This document shows, one piece after another, positions 21,463 through 32,119 of a stretch of DNA of 64,000 bases. Below the pieces are notes generated by a model. It worked only from the letters and a program-made list of their open reading frames with translations, made no database searches and was not told where the DNA came from. Each line of letters opens with the position of its first letter. Position 1 is the first letter of the stretch. The DNA is from Nephrocerus scutellatus (taxonomy: Eukaryota; Arthropoda; Insecta; Diptera; Pipunculidae): NCBI GenBank assembly GCA_947095585.1, contig OX352765.1:79095976-79159975 (forward strand). Direction: 5' to 3'. The position numbers and the translations under genes are program-made.

Positions 21463-23681
21463 GCGTAAACTGTTGTCTGGAAGATCATCGACTGCACTTT
21501 CATAAATACATTGAAGAAGATGAAAATAGCCGCATTGGAACGGAGTCTCTGCACTGACACTTTTCAACTTTTTCATGTGATTCCAAATTTTCGGAAAAAG
21601 TCAATTGGATCGTAACTTTATTCTGTTCGTCTTCGTATTGCATCATCTCGTTTTTTTTCGGATTTATCTTTAATTTAATGAACAACACAGAAACCGAGAA
21701 ACAAAATAAACTTTGTGGGACTGCTGCGGTTGCAGAGTTAACATCCTTGCAATTAAGTTAATTTTAATTTGTTCTTCATCTTAACAACGCGACTGAGTTC
21801 CCTGTATAGTGCTTAACGTTTTTTTCCAATTATGAGTACTTTGCATTAAGCTTGGCATGTCACGAGGACATAACGATCACATTTCAACAGCTCCACACTC
21901 ACTCATTGTTACTTCGCGCTGTATTCCATTATGTATATTAAATTTCATCGCCATCTGCAGCAGCAGCAGCAGCATCAGTATCCTCCCTGAAGTCACTCAA
22001 ATTTATTCCTGTGATTACTCTTTATCGCATAATTAATTTACTGATAACATGAATGCTGCCATAGCAAAATCTGAACTGTGACTCTCCACTTTGGCCTGTC
22101 TGACTGACCGCTTCTCATACTTCTTCTTCAGCAAGTGCTCAAATCGTCGCGTTGTCGTCGTCGTCGTCATCCTCGCGCTCATATCATAACCTATGGGCTA
22201 TGGCGTATGACCGCCGACCAGCCAGCGGCATTTTCATACTTTTGAAAAACATGGCACCATGTCCGCCGTATTAATATTCCATAATTATTCGCCGCGTTGT
22301 CGCCGTTGACAACCAACCGACTGTTGCAAGGATTGCGCCTGTTAACCGCATTTACCACAGCCACAGATATCGCATCCTTGTGTTCAGTGTGCACAACAAC
22401 CAACCCCATCATCAATATCATCATCGTCATCATCGCCCACCCGCCCGCCAGATGATCACCCCATTTTCGTAATGAGTTAAGCACGTAACTATGGTGTTAG
22501 GCGATAAGATGGCTCAATGACACGCGGCCTCCTTTCCCTTGCTGCTCTGCCCGTTTCACAAATTGCGAACAAAGTTCGCGTTTCGTTCTTAATGTTCTGC
22601 TTAATTCAATAAAGAATGTGCGGGCAACGGATGTTCCACACAATTCAGCATGCTAACCAGACTGAATGTATTCGTGAAACCTCCACCTCCTCCTCCTCTT
22701 TCTGTGCTTACAGCAGCAATGGCAACAACAACAACTTGTTAAATTGCCGCGTTTGAAGCTGAACAGAATGCATGAACTGCACTGCATTGGAGAGCTTCGC
22801 GCTTCCACTTCCACCCGCTGACTGACCACACTTACATGTACACCGTGTTCCAACGAGAGCAATTTATATCCGTTTGGCTTGGTTCGCTTGGGAGAGAAGC
22901 AATCAAAACGCGTGAACACATCCTGGTCATGTACGTACGAGTGTGTGTACAGTCTATGCGCACACAATACTATTATGGGTAGCTGACTGGCTGGCTGGCT
23001 GGCTGGCTGACTGCTTCTGGTGGCAAACTCTCTTCACAAAGGATAACGAAAGGAACATGGTAATCGAGAACATTGACTGCACTGACAAAGTAACGTCCGA
23101 TTAAGAGGAAGAAGAGCCGCAGAGAAGAAATCTTCGACGAAGACTACGTTGCAACTACAAGCACAAGGATATATATCACATTTAAAAAAATGAATGAATG
23201 GTGATTACCAGACCATCATACGTGCAACATCAATGTAAATCGCATTTCCCACTCATTATCGTTCGTGTTGAGAGTTGAATGTTTTGCAAATGCAGGAGGA
23301 TAATATGATGAGTTATTCGCCAAGTGATGGGATATGAAGAAGATACAGTAGCGCAGGAGACGGTGTGAGATTCAGTTATCTTGTTTAGAAAACGATGCAA
23401 CCAATTTCTGAGGATCTCTCCAGCTATGTTGGAAAATGTATCCAAAACGGAATGCTCTTTACGGAAATTAAGACGCTACGACACGGGAATGTTTCAATAT
23501 TTAAACAATAGCTCTTTGGATAAGTAAACACATGTCAGTGGATGTAGTGTGGGTTAACTGAAGATACTTAATTTAATCCCAGAAACTTTTCTTTTCAAAA
23601 TTTATTTATTCACCAAACGATAATCCTAGAACTATTGTTAGTAATAACTACATAAATAGATTTTTTTTAATTATTATAATA
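21463..23681. other. Apparently single-copy DNA with short microsatellites
   Basis: Contains a CAG run (about 21957-21974), a GTC run (about 22149-22170), ATC/CATC repeats (22408-22436) and a CTGG run (about 22985-23010). Small frames across these are low-complexity. No host exon with recognisable motifs was found. GC content looks higher than in neighbouring repeats, as might be seen in host regulatory or intronic DNA, but no site is supported. Confidence 0.45.
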
Positions 23682-23990
23682 GGTGGGACTAAAGAGCCTT
23701 GTCCACTGCGACCTTAAGGTCTATTGTGCGTTCCTGATCTTTTACCACATTATGTGATTGCTCAGTTCCTTCGTGAATGCCACCACATCTGACAATGCAA
23801 TTGGTCTTGCATTCGGCCAGGGAACTGTATGAGCCTTGAAATGTTTCATTCTTTTCTTGGTAAGGCTACGCATACGAAGAGTATGTGCTCTAATGTTTCC
23901 TATGCCACGTTGAAGAATCGGCAGCGGTCCCGATTGGGATTTGCCCATTTTCAAAAGAGGCAGAAGGAGCTCCACGTTGTTTTAGAATAA
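23682..23990 (-). mobile_element. RNase H-type LINE, 3' coding end and UTR
   Basis: The minus strand reads a C-terminal protein end (KRMKHFKAHTVP ... ELSNHIMW, stop at 23742) that parallels KRLKYLKAYTVP ... ELSHHIKW at 35026-35181 on the plus strand. The 3' UTR (GGTGGGACTAAAGAGCC reversed) also matches 35182-35262. It is truncated at 5' and joined to a LINE family A piece at about 24000. Confidence 0.75.
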
Positions 23991-23999
23991 AAGACTAGA

Positions 24000-24500
24000 T
24001 ACGCCTTAAGGGTTTTGCACCCTTAGATACTTGGTACTGCGCTGGCATTAAGTTTAATGAGGAGAAAAGAGGAGATACTTATGAGATTGTACTTTGAAAG
24101 CCTGTAGATCGTAATTATGCAGAAATTACAGAGCAGGGCAGAGCATTCCAGATAAAAACCTTTGAGATGTTCTAAGTTTACCAGTACTTCCAAAGATGCT
24201 ATCGAAGGCAAACTGATGAACATTTAGATTGCCACGATTATTGCGGTTGCATAAGTGGAGAGTCGTGATTAAAGTCTCTCATACCAATAAGAATAAGGTT
24301 TAATATTAGTGATCGAATCATTGGAGGCTTTCACGTTGCTATCACGGAATAATAGTTACCAGACAATACTCCAAAAGAAGTTGATAAGGCCGTCCCAAGT
24401 GCCTTTCCCGTATTGCCATACCGTTCTTTTGGAAGTTTGTTCACTAACTACGTGGTTTAATAACCGGAAATGAACTGATACTAAATATTGGTCTGATGAA
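24000..24500 (-). mobile_element. Jockey-group LINE family A, copy 2 (deleted)
   Basis: The 3' part (24010-24250) matches 58060-58290 and 14886-15000. Then 24258-24480 jumps to sequence matching 59905-60040 (AAAGTCTCTCATACCAAT and ATCCACGTCACTATCG-like words). About 1.6 kb of the element is therefore missing. No catalytic part remains. Confidence 0.7.
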
Positions 24501-24699
24501 CGTCTAGGCTATTAAACAACATTACAGAATTTCAAGTTTAAAAAGTCTCAAGCCTTTTATATAGGTTTTCGAAGTGTAGCATCTTTGCTGAAGGGGCTAC
24601 AATTTTCGAGCGATACGAAAATTCCGTTTCGAGCATAACGAAAATTGCGATCGCTTAAGGAAATACTTACTACGTGGATCGGCCATTAGTAGATGAGGA

Positions 24700-25165
24700 G
24701 AATGGTCGTCTTTTGAGTGTCTTTTGGGGGTCCTTGGAGGATCTTTTGAGGGTCTTTTGAGAAGTCTTTTGGGATACTTTTCGGGGTCTTTTGGGGATCT
24801 TCTTTGGGGTTTTTAATGGATATTCTTTGATGTCTTTTGATGAAATTTTTGAGGTCTTTTGAAGGGTCTTTTGGGGTTTTTTTTGCATATTTTGGGGAGT
24901 CTTTTGGTCGTCTTTTTGGGTTCTTTGGTATAAATTTTAGGGTCATTTGAGAAGTCTTTTGTGAGGTCTTTTGGGAGGCTTTTGGTGGGTCTGTTGTGGG
25001 TACATTGATGGTCTTGGAGGTTTTTCGGGAATCTTTTGTGGGTCTTTTAGGGGGTCTTTCGGGGTTCTCTTGGGGTCTTTTGGTGGAAATTTGAGAGTCT
25101 TTTGGGAAATCTTTTGGGGGTCTTTATGGGGTTCTTGTGGATCTTTTGAGGGTTTTTTTTGCGTC
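24700..25165. repeat. 11-12 bp GGTCTTTTGGG minisatellite
   Basis: About forty degenerate units of GGTCTTTTGGGG or GATCTTTTGAGG type show strong strand asymmetry (G and T on the plus strand). Because AAAAGACCCC-type units lack stop codons, several overlapping Lys/Pro-rich frames stay open on the minus strand. These are not genes. A base-composition mirror (CCTCAAGACC units) is found at 44440-44885. Confidence 0.85.
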
Positions 25166-25375
25166 TTAATGATTGCGCGTATTGACGCATTAGGACAGAA
25201 CAAGAATAATTTATCAACAAAACGTCACACATAAATTCAGTCTTTGATTCAAAATACTTTTTATTTTTTTAATCGTAATATCAGCTACAACCTCAAATAA
25301 TTTTCAATTCAAACCGCACGCAAAGTTTACACGCACTAATTTTTTATTATGTGGCTTGGTGGATCTGTTTTTTTT

Positions 25376-25910
25376 TAATTCTCCATATTAACTTCACTTG
25401 CCCGTGGGTCGGTCGTCGGTCGTCTGTCGTGGAATCTTGCGATCAATTTTTAACCCACTTCCCAAAGCCCGATTTTATTGAAATTTTGCACACATGTGTA
25501 TTTCCGGAGACAACACTTCCTATTAAAATTTGAGGCCCGTTGGGCCACGGGGTCGGGGGGCTCCCATACAAATATTTTACAAAATTTTACTCGATTTTCT
25601 TCAAATTTTATACGCCAGTGTATCTCCGATGGACAACATTTTTTGAAAAGTTTTTGGAGTGAAGGGCGCCCACATAAATTTTTTAAAAATTAGCTCGATT
25701 TTCTTCAAATTTTAAACACATGTGTATCACTGATGGACAAAACTTCTTGTAAATTTGTTGGAGTGATAGGGCCCTGAGACCCTTTTGGTGTCCATGTAAA
25801 TATTTTAAAAATTAGCCCGATTTTCTTCAAATTTTAACATATACCCATCTCCTATTAGAGAATTTACATGAAAAAATTTTATTTTTATGGGTTGTTTTTT
25901 ATACAACCCA
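25376..25910. repeat. 122-bp family, copy 2 (four units)
   Basis: Starts with AATTCTCCATATTAACTTCA and GGTCGTCGGTCGTCTGTCG and closes with GAGAATTTACATGAAAAA, as in 2066-3650. It has fewer internal units, so the central array differs by several units between copies while the ends are shared. Confidence 0.88.
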
Positions 25911-25939
25911 CATTGTTCCCAGTCATTTGTAGTTAGTAT

Positions 25940-26460
25940 TGTTTATATGTGTATCCCAGGAAATGGTTAAAGATCAGTTCACGGTTTTTATTGGTATCAA
26001 CCCACTTTATAGGATTATTTAAATCCTGGAACAGGTATATTGAGCGCTTGAGACTTTTTAGATGATACACGTAAGTCATGTTTTAGTCAGCAGTCTTGGG
26101 CACTTGACAAATCTTCGTTTATGAGTTATTCATATCATAAAATTTGAATATCGTCCGCATACGTGTGAATTAATGACTTCCTTCACATATAATGAGAAGA
26201 GTGTTGTACCAAGGATTGATCCCTGTGGTACAGCACTCCCATACAAAGAGATTTTGGCAGTACAGTTTTTAGTTTGTTCGGAGATCTTCAGACTGGTCAG
26301 TTGTCGATCAGTTCTGAAATAGCATTGGTTATCCCCTAATATTTCCTCAGCTTTAGCACTTATTTTATCTGCTTTGTCTCCTTTTTATGTATGGGTACAA
26401 TTAAACTTGTTAGCCATTTATTTGGCAGCGTTTTGCTTTGCCAAATTTTTGCTGTAAGAA
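25940..26460 (-). mobile_element. LINE reverse transcriptase fragment
   Basis: The minus strand reads NKWLTSLIVPIHKKGDK (fingers, about 26380-26430), then after gaps and stops GVPQGSILG (about 26230) and, with a frameshift, YADDIQIL (about 26150), the catalytic box. Endonuclease and C-terminus were not seen. Clade is uncertain; the motifs fit the Jockey/CR1 group. Confidence 0.7.
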
Positions 26461-26763
26461 GATAGAATTATTTTTATTGCATGGACTCAATTTTTTAAAA
26501 GCTCTTATGTGATTGAGTCTTTGCCTCCGCTTTTATTATTTTTTAATTTGCTGATATTTTAATATATATTTCAGTCCTGTGTTTTTTCCTACATTTACTC
26601 TACTAATTGGGTTGTTAAATATCATTCAAAGATAGTAAAGCGAGCTTCTCAGCTCGCCATATGTATAATTGTAATTCAGCCTAAAGACTGAATCTTAAAA
26701 GGATTTTACTTAAAAAAAAAAAAAAAACATTTTTTTTCTCTAACCCCTATGAATAAAAAAAAA

Positions 26764-27306
26764 CTCAAAATAACACCATTGCAAGCTGAGCGCTTAACAA
26801 TTGTTTTAAAACAAGTATTTATATAAAAAAAATTACACGTGACACACGCGACGAGCGACACGCGTCACGTCATAGCAAGCCAAGTTTTAAAACTGGTATT
26901 TAAAAAAAATAAAATAAATAAAAAAATTTACACGTGCCACACGCGACACGTGACACGCGTCAAGTTATCGCAAGTCAAGTTTTAAAACAATTATTTAAAA
27001 AAAATATATTACACGCGCCACACGCGACGCGCGACATGTGTCACGTCATCGCAAGCCAAGATTTAAAACAAGTATTTAAAAAAAAAAAATTACACACGCC
27101 ACACGCGACGCGCAACACGTGACGCGCCTCACGTCATCGCAAGCCAAGCGCTTACCAATTGTTTTAAAACAAGTCCCATCAAATTCTGACTGGTAGAAGT
27201 CGCGATATACAACCGGACAAACTGACAAACCGACAAACCCACACACGTACACTAGAAAAATTTTCTTGTCCTCTGATTATTAGCTTCGCCATTCGGGCTC
27301 GCAATA
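26764..27306 (+). repeat. CACGCG-box dispersed repeat, copy 2 (four tandem units plus tail)
   Basis: Four units of about 75-90 bp each hold ACACGCGACGCGCGACA-like boxes, TCACGTCATCGCAAGCCAAG and TTTAAAACAAGTATTT. The tail (CCAATTGTTTTAAAACAAGT to TTCGGGCTCGCAAT) matches that of copy 1 almost base for base, apart from a shorter ACAAACCG-type tract. The shared 3' boundary followed by unrelated DNA marks this as a discrete element. A small perfect hairpin (GCGAGCT, TCTC, AGCTCGC) lies about 120 bases upstream at 26641-26658. Confidence 0.8.
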
Positions 27307-27610
27307 ATTCATTTAATTTATAACAAATAAACAATACAGTACAATAAGAACATACATTCTTTTAGTAGTACAAGCAATTACATACTAATGTTGGATAATT
27401 AAATAATAATATTAATAAGCTGAAAAAAAAAATAAAAATATTATAATAATACAATAATATTAATATACAATAAAATAAAATAATAACTAAGAAGAGAAAA
27501 AAAATAAAATAAAAAATAAATAAAAGAACAGAAAGAATGAAATGAAAAATAGAAGAAGCTGCTAAGATGATTAAATTGCAACTGTAACATAAAATAAATG
27601 TTCAACTAGA

Positions 27611-27987
27611 ATTGTCTCTAAAATATTCGTATATTGCCTGTCTAAAGCTACCAGACCTATTAATTTCCCTCAAGGAAACGGGAAGAGAGTGACAGCATGG
27701 ATGAAGAACATGCGCTGACTATTCAAGTAGTTATATCGAGGATTGCACAGACATTGACAACGAGTGGTCTTTAAAAGTTGGATCTTATCTAACAAGTAAC
27801 TAGGCTTTCGAAAATATAGTATTTTATGAATGAAGATACAGTTTCTAATGATGAAGTAGTCTTTCAGCGTACAATTGAGGATAGCTGTGTTATAACTAGA
27901 AATATGGCTATATCTAGGAAGCATGAAAATATATCTAATCATGGCATTATGAGCAACTTGAAGTCTGCGAAAAGAAATTGAATCCAA
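27611..27987 (-). pseudogene. LINE B C-terminal domain
   Basis: Reads FRRLQVAHNAMIRYIF and later RCQCLCNPRYNYLNSQRMFF. After a one-base shift near 27680 it ends LPVSLREINRSGSFRQAIYE with a stop near 27612, the usual C-terminal signature of Jockey/CR1-like elements. Confidence 0.7.
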
Positions 27988-28303
27988 GGAGCAGTAAATA
28001 TTCTCGGAGTACGCTAGAAGTGATTTTAGGAGTGTCTTAACCAGCTTTAAACGAATACCCTGGGGAGTGTAAACAGCACTCTTCCACAGGTAGCGAAGGG
28101 TACCATATATTCTGCCAACAACTGAGTTTATATGGTTATTAGCAGACAGACCACTGTTGATAACGACGACAAGATTTTAAATTTTAGTGCAATATTGGAT
28201 TGCATTGTCATCAAGCATTATGCTAGGTAAGTCATTAGCCAGTGGCAAGGACCGGGCAATTAACAGGCATTGTATTTTTGCTTGATTAAGTCGCAGGCAA
28301 TTT

Positions 28304-28960
28304 CTACGAGCTAAGAATACGGCTAAGATCCTCATTAAATCTGATAACACAATCTTCCATAAGCCCTCTGGGTCGTGAGAAGTAAATTTGTACATCTTCA
28401 GCGTACATATGCACGGAAATAGATTTGCAAAGATTTGTTAGATCATTAATATACAGGGCAAATAGAAGTGGGCCAAGGACAGATCCCTGTGGTACTCCAG
28501 TCTTGAGTTTCATCAATATTTCGAGAATTTTAGAAAGGCAAGGCAGTATACTGATCGGCCTATAATCCTCCGGCAGGGTAGTACTCTTAGCTCTCTTAGA
28601 AACGGGTATTATTTTTGCGGCTTTCCATGATTTAGGAAAATAAGAGTGCAACACGCACTGATTAAAAATGTAAGTTAGTGAACTAATGATATGTGGAATA
28701 ATAAGCTTGATAAACTTTAACGAAATATTATCTAAGCCAGAAGCATTGGATTTAATTTTCTTGATCGCATGAATAACGTCAACATAGGTGAAAGTTATAA
28801 AAGAAAATTGGGCTGGTAAATTAATATTTTCTTGAAAATCCAATTCAGTGGGGTAATAGGGGGATGGTGACCCAAAACCAGCTCTGACGAAAAACCTATT
28901 AAGTTCATTAGGATCAATATTGCATATCCCTGGAGCCTTTTTAGGGCAGACACGTAGATT
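28304..28960 (-). pseudogene. LINE B reverse transcriptase
   Basis: RT fingers read [16 protein letters not shown], then [16 protein letters not shown] and [17 protein letters not shown]. The sequence then jumps to [19 protein letters not shown] and [10 protein letters not shown]. The jump removes about 100 residues, including the first catalytic Asp region. The catalytic box reads YAED instead of YADD. Both lesions would abolish activity. The frame then shifts to [19 protein letters not shown]. Confidence 0.82.
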
Positions 28961-29218
28961 GCTTATATTTTTCCAAAGTTTTTTTTAGCTGGTAGCCTGT
29001 AGTCAAGCTTTTCAGAGTAGAAATTGATTTTAGACTTTTTAATTAACGATACCACCTTGTTACGCAAAAAACAGAAAGCACGTCTGTTACAGTCTGACAG
29101 ATAACGTTTCCACCGTTTATAGCGTTTATTACCAATCATTATTAAGCTACGAATGTTGTCAGTCAACCAAGGACACCTAACATCTTTTACTACAACTCGT
29201 TTAAAAGGTACACACATA

Positions 29219-29738
29219 TCAAATTACTGTGTTTTGTAGGAAAGTCACTTTATCCTCAATGCTGGGTAAACAAAAGCAGGGCTGCCAAGAAATTAGTGAC
29301 GCATTATTATGTAGAGCTTGTAAATTTAAATTATTAAAATCCCGATATTCAATAAAAGATTCATTAGCAGTCGAGTTCAAATGTAAATCATATGTTAGAA
29401 ATATTAAATCATGATCAGAAATACCAGATAAGGATATCTGATCATTTATTAGAACTTTCCAACTATCTGAGACAAGAAATACATCAATTAAAGTTGGATT
29501 ATGTATGGAAAAGTGAGTCGGGTAAGTATTATTAACAACGGACAATCCTGATATGCAAATTTTACCCAAAAAATCAGAACACACAGTGTCACTGCACATA
29601 ATATTTATATTGAAGTCACCGCAGACTATAACGTCATTATACGTTTGACTACATAGAATTAAACGATCAAAGAAAGTTTCAAGGGAAAAAGGGCGACAAT
29701 CTATATTTTTAATTTCGTCGGTGATTGGTTCTCTTGAT
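29219..29738 (-). pseudogene. LINE B endonuclease (APE type), C-terminal half
   Basis: The frame is open from about 29738 and contains VIVCGDFNIN, later IDVFLVSD, and SGISDHDLI, the ordered metal-binding and phosphate-binding motifs of the APE endonuclease. The listed ATG at 29599 is internal to this domain. The frame closes at 29219; the linker follows in another frame (PFKRVVVKDVRCPWLT). Confidence 0.8.
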
Positions 29739-29824
29739 TTATTTCATTTTATTTTTATTTAAAAGTTCATATTTTATAGAACATTCTCTATCCAACGTTC
29801 GATTATTTTTTTCAATTTTTATTC

Positions 29825-29935
29825 TACTTTCTAAAACCCAATTTTAGTCGACTTTGCAAACATGTGTAGTGTATCTCTGACTAGAGGATTTACATAAAAA
29901 AATGTAATTTTTATGGTTGGTTATTATCTCTTACG
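29825..29935. repeat. 122-bp family remnant
   Basis: One decayed unit: AAACCCAATTTTAGTCGAC, ACATGTGTAGTGTATCTCTG, AGAGGATTTACATAAAAAAA and TTTTTATGGTTGG, in the same order as the closing segment at 3580-3650. Confidence 0.7.
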
Positions 29936-30129
29936 ACTTTGTCTACTTACGTATCCACTCCAAGTATTAAGAGCACTCAGTTATTCTCAATCTGTAATAA
30001 AATTTAATAATTGCTCTTACCAAATGGCAACAGCGTTTATTTTTTATGCCGTTTGGCCAGTTTAGGGTAATACTTTGAATTGTGATCTTTTTTAATTTCC
30101 TTTCTGTTCTGCCATATTTTTCATTTCAG

Positions 30130-30366
30130 CTGATCTTGTACTATGTACACTAACATTGGGTGTCCTGAAGATCGCCACATCGCCAGTACCATCAAATCAG
30201 GCAAACACTGTAAAGTTTGATCCACCGCTACCGGACTGGAAGCAGGCAGCCATTCAGCGTTTGGGATTTGGAAATTTGAATAAAGTTGTTCTGTGCTTCG
30301 ATCGTATTTTCTGGGATCCGAATAACAATTTATTCGGACATGTTGGCAGCACAACAGCCAGTCGGG
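30130..30366 (+). CDS. Su(var)3-3: Internal exon of lysine-specific histone demethylase 1 (LSD1/KDM1A)
   Basis: LSD1 is a nuclear FAD-dependent amine oxidase that removes methyl groups from mono- and dimethylated histone H3 Lys4, working with CoREST. The exon encodes 79 residues of the amine-oxidase domain: [14 protein letters not shown], a variable loop, then [33 protein letters not shown] and [12 protein letters not shown]. The Lys in NLNK (codon 30282-30284) corresponds to human Lys661, which is essential for FAD-linked oxidation. A pyrimidine-rich tract and TTTCAG precede it, and GTGAGT follows at 30367. It starts at the second base of a codon and ends after the first base of a Gly codon, so 237 bp keep the frame. 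The reading past 30366 loses all similarity, as expected for intron. No other exon was recognised. Confidence 0.94.
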
Positions 30367-31419
30367 GTGAGTCGATGATTTTTATATTTATTATAGGTAT
30401 GAAAATTGGGAGTAAAGTTTTTCAGAAGTCCTCCAATTTGGGCCTCAAGTCAATTCTTTTTACTTATTCAATGTCAAAGCCAAACTTAAGCTTCTCAGTA
30501 GACCAATACTATGCACATACTTTTGACGATCGCTTAAAGACTTTGATACCCTCACCTATGGATAAGCTCAAGACGCTTTCACATTGGTTACTTGTCTTAA
30601 TCTCATAAAATAACTTTTATCAAGTTACCTTGTGTTTAGTGTTTAGCCTTTTCTCTTTTCTTCATTTTTTTATTACACTCGCTCAGTGGACTATGACAAG
30701 GTTTTCTTGCGGTAATCCTTAGCGTGACCAGTGGTTGTTACAATAAAGAGTTGTCTATATCTCTATTGAGTCTTGTGTGCTGAGGCTAACCAACTCAATC
30801 AAAAACCAATTACAATACTCCACTTACTTTCTTTGTTAAGTGATCTAAGAACTAACTTCATTTGTTACATCGTTTCTTTCTTTTCTAGTTTATCTTTCGT
30901 ATGTGCCTAACTAACTCTCGAACGCCTTGACCAATTTCAACCAAGTTTAGTATACTCGTACATATTACTTACAATCTGGAATCAAACTTTTGCAGTGGTG
31001 TTATCGTAACGCCTATTGTGGCTGGGGTAGGGTGGCTGCCAATATTATCGTCGAACTTATAGTTTTCGGGAATGCAGTGACTTTTAATTTCATGCTTGCT
31101 CCTGTTGACCGAATGCATAAAATTGTGCCATGTATTTGTAGAATATCGAATAGGCTTTAATACTTTATTTTTAAAAAAAAATTATCCATGAGCATTTTTT
31201 GAGATAATTGCGTTTGAAAATACAATTTTAAAAAAATGTACATTTTTTGATCTTAAAGATTAAATTTTCTTTCAAAAAAAGGCCACTGTTGGTGCCTTGT
31301 AGTTAGAAGCGTTCAAGAGTTACAGGGTGTGAAGTGATGTAAGGTCAAAAGTACGTTTCTTTGCAATAAAACGGGATGAAAACAGACACCACCCCCTCCA
31401 CACGATTTTTTCTCGTAAC
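30367..31419. other. Probable intron downstream of the LSD1 exon
   Basis: Begins with the GTGAGT donor. AT-rich, with A and T runs (31165-31215). No further LSD1 coding (ELFLFW or VLLALVAG-like) was found here. No repeats were identified before the SINE at 31432. Confidence 0.5.
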
Positions 31420-31431
31420 TAATCAAGGAAT

Positions 31432-31723
31432 CGCGGTCGCCGTGGCTCAGTGGATAAGCGCATGGAATTCTGTGCGGGGGTTCGTGGTTCGAATTCCAGT
31501 AACACCAAAAGTATATTTCACCCACATCACGCGAAAGTCTGACAAACGTCCGAAAGTAATAACGTGTCACGGAAAGCTTCTCAATTCGCCGTCCGGATCC
31601 GGCATTAAATTGTAGGTCCCCTCTATTGCAAAAATATAAATATATGCTCAACACAAATGGTTGCGAGTAGCTAGGCCTTGGACCGCATTGGTCTGTCGCG
31701 CCGAATATTATTATTATTATTAT
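31432..31723 (+). mobile_element. tRNA-derived SINE, copy 3 (full length)
   Basis: The 292-bp copy has A box TGGCTCAGTGG (31443), B box GGTTCGAATTCC (about 31487), the body word CGGCATTAAATTGTAGGTCC, GTCTGTCGCGCCG and an ATT-repeat tail. The flanking 12-bp target duplication has one mismatch: TAATCAAGGAAT at 31420-31431 and TAATCAATGAAT at 31724-31735. It is not a functional tRNA gene because no acceptor stem pairs across the head. Confidence 0.9.
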
Positions 31724-31799
31724 TAATCAATGAATGACCCTGTAAATAGATACACTCTGTATAATGACTTATGAATTAAATCTAACTTCTTACTTCACG

Positions 31800-32110
31800 T
31801 GCTGCGTATATCGTAGTTAAGCGTGGATGATGCGTATGTCGTAGCGATGTGTGGTTCGTAGCAGTGTAGAGATGCGTCGTAGCAATGCGTGAAGTAATTT
31901 GAAATGGAGTAGAGTTATGTACGTCGAACCAGTGCGAGTAGCAATGCTTCTATCGATGCGTGTAGCGTGCCTGTAGAGATGATTATAGCGATGCGAAGAG
32001 TACACGATCTACACATCATATCGTAGTAAAGCGTGTAAGGGCGAAGCGATAAATCGTAGCGATGTGTTGCTCGTAGCAATGCATATAGAGAAGCGTATGT
32101 CATACTAAGC
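31800..32110. repeat. CGTAGCGATGCGT-type minisatellite
   Basis: Degenerate 12-20 bp units such as CGTAGCGATGTGT, CGTAGCAATGCGT and TATAGCGATGCG. A stretch GCGAGTAGCAATGCTTCTAT (31940) recurs with one change at about 55410, next to a LINE. No coding. Confidence 0.75.
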
Positions 32111-32119
32111 TCCAAAATT

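Larger units (their letters stand above)
27315..29745 (-). mobile_element. Jockey/CR1-group LINE family B, nearly full-length but dead
   Basis: Reading on the minus strand gives endonuclease (29738-29219), linker (29217-28963), reverse transcriptase (28960-28180) and C-terminal domain (about 28000-27611), then an AT-rich 3' UTR to about 27315. Only a handful of lesions break it: frameshifts near 29219, 28963, 28370 and 27680, and an in-frame RT deletion near 28520. The 5' UTR and any ORF1 are absent. It lies just upstream of the host exon at 30130, in antisense orientation to it. Confidence 0.85.

Noticed and set aside
24670..25203. Overlapping Lys/Pro-rich frames on the minus strand
   Set aside because: They exist only because the 11-12 bp minisatellite lacks stop codons, and more than one frame stays open at once.
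31437..31510. Possible tRNA gene with A and B boxes
   Set aside because: No complementary acceptor stem, no convincing anticodon arm, and the same head occurs in two other copies of a SINE with target duplications.
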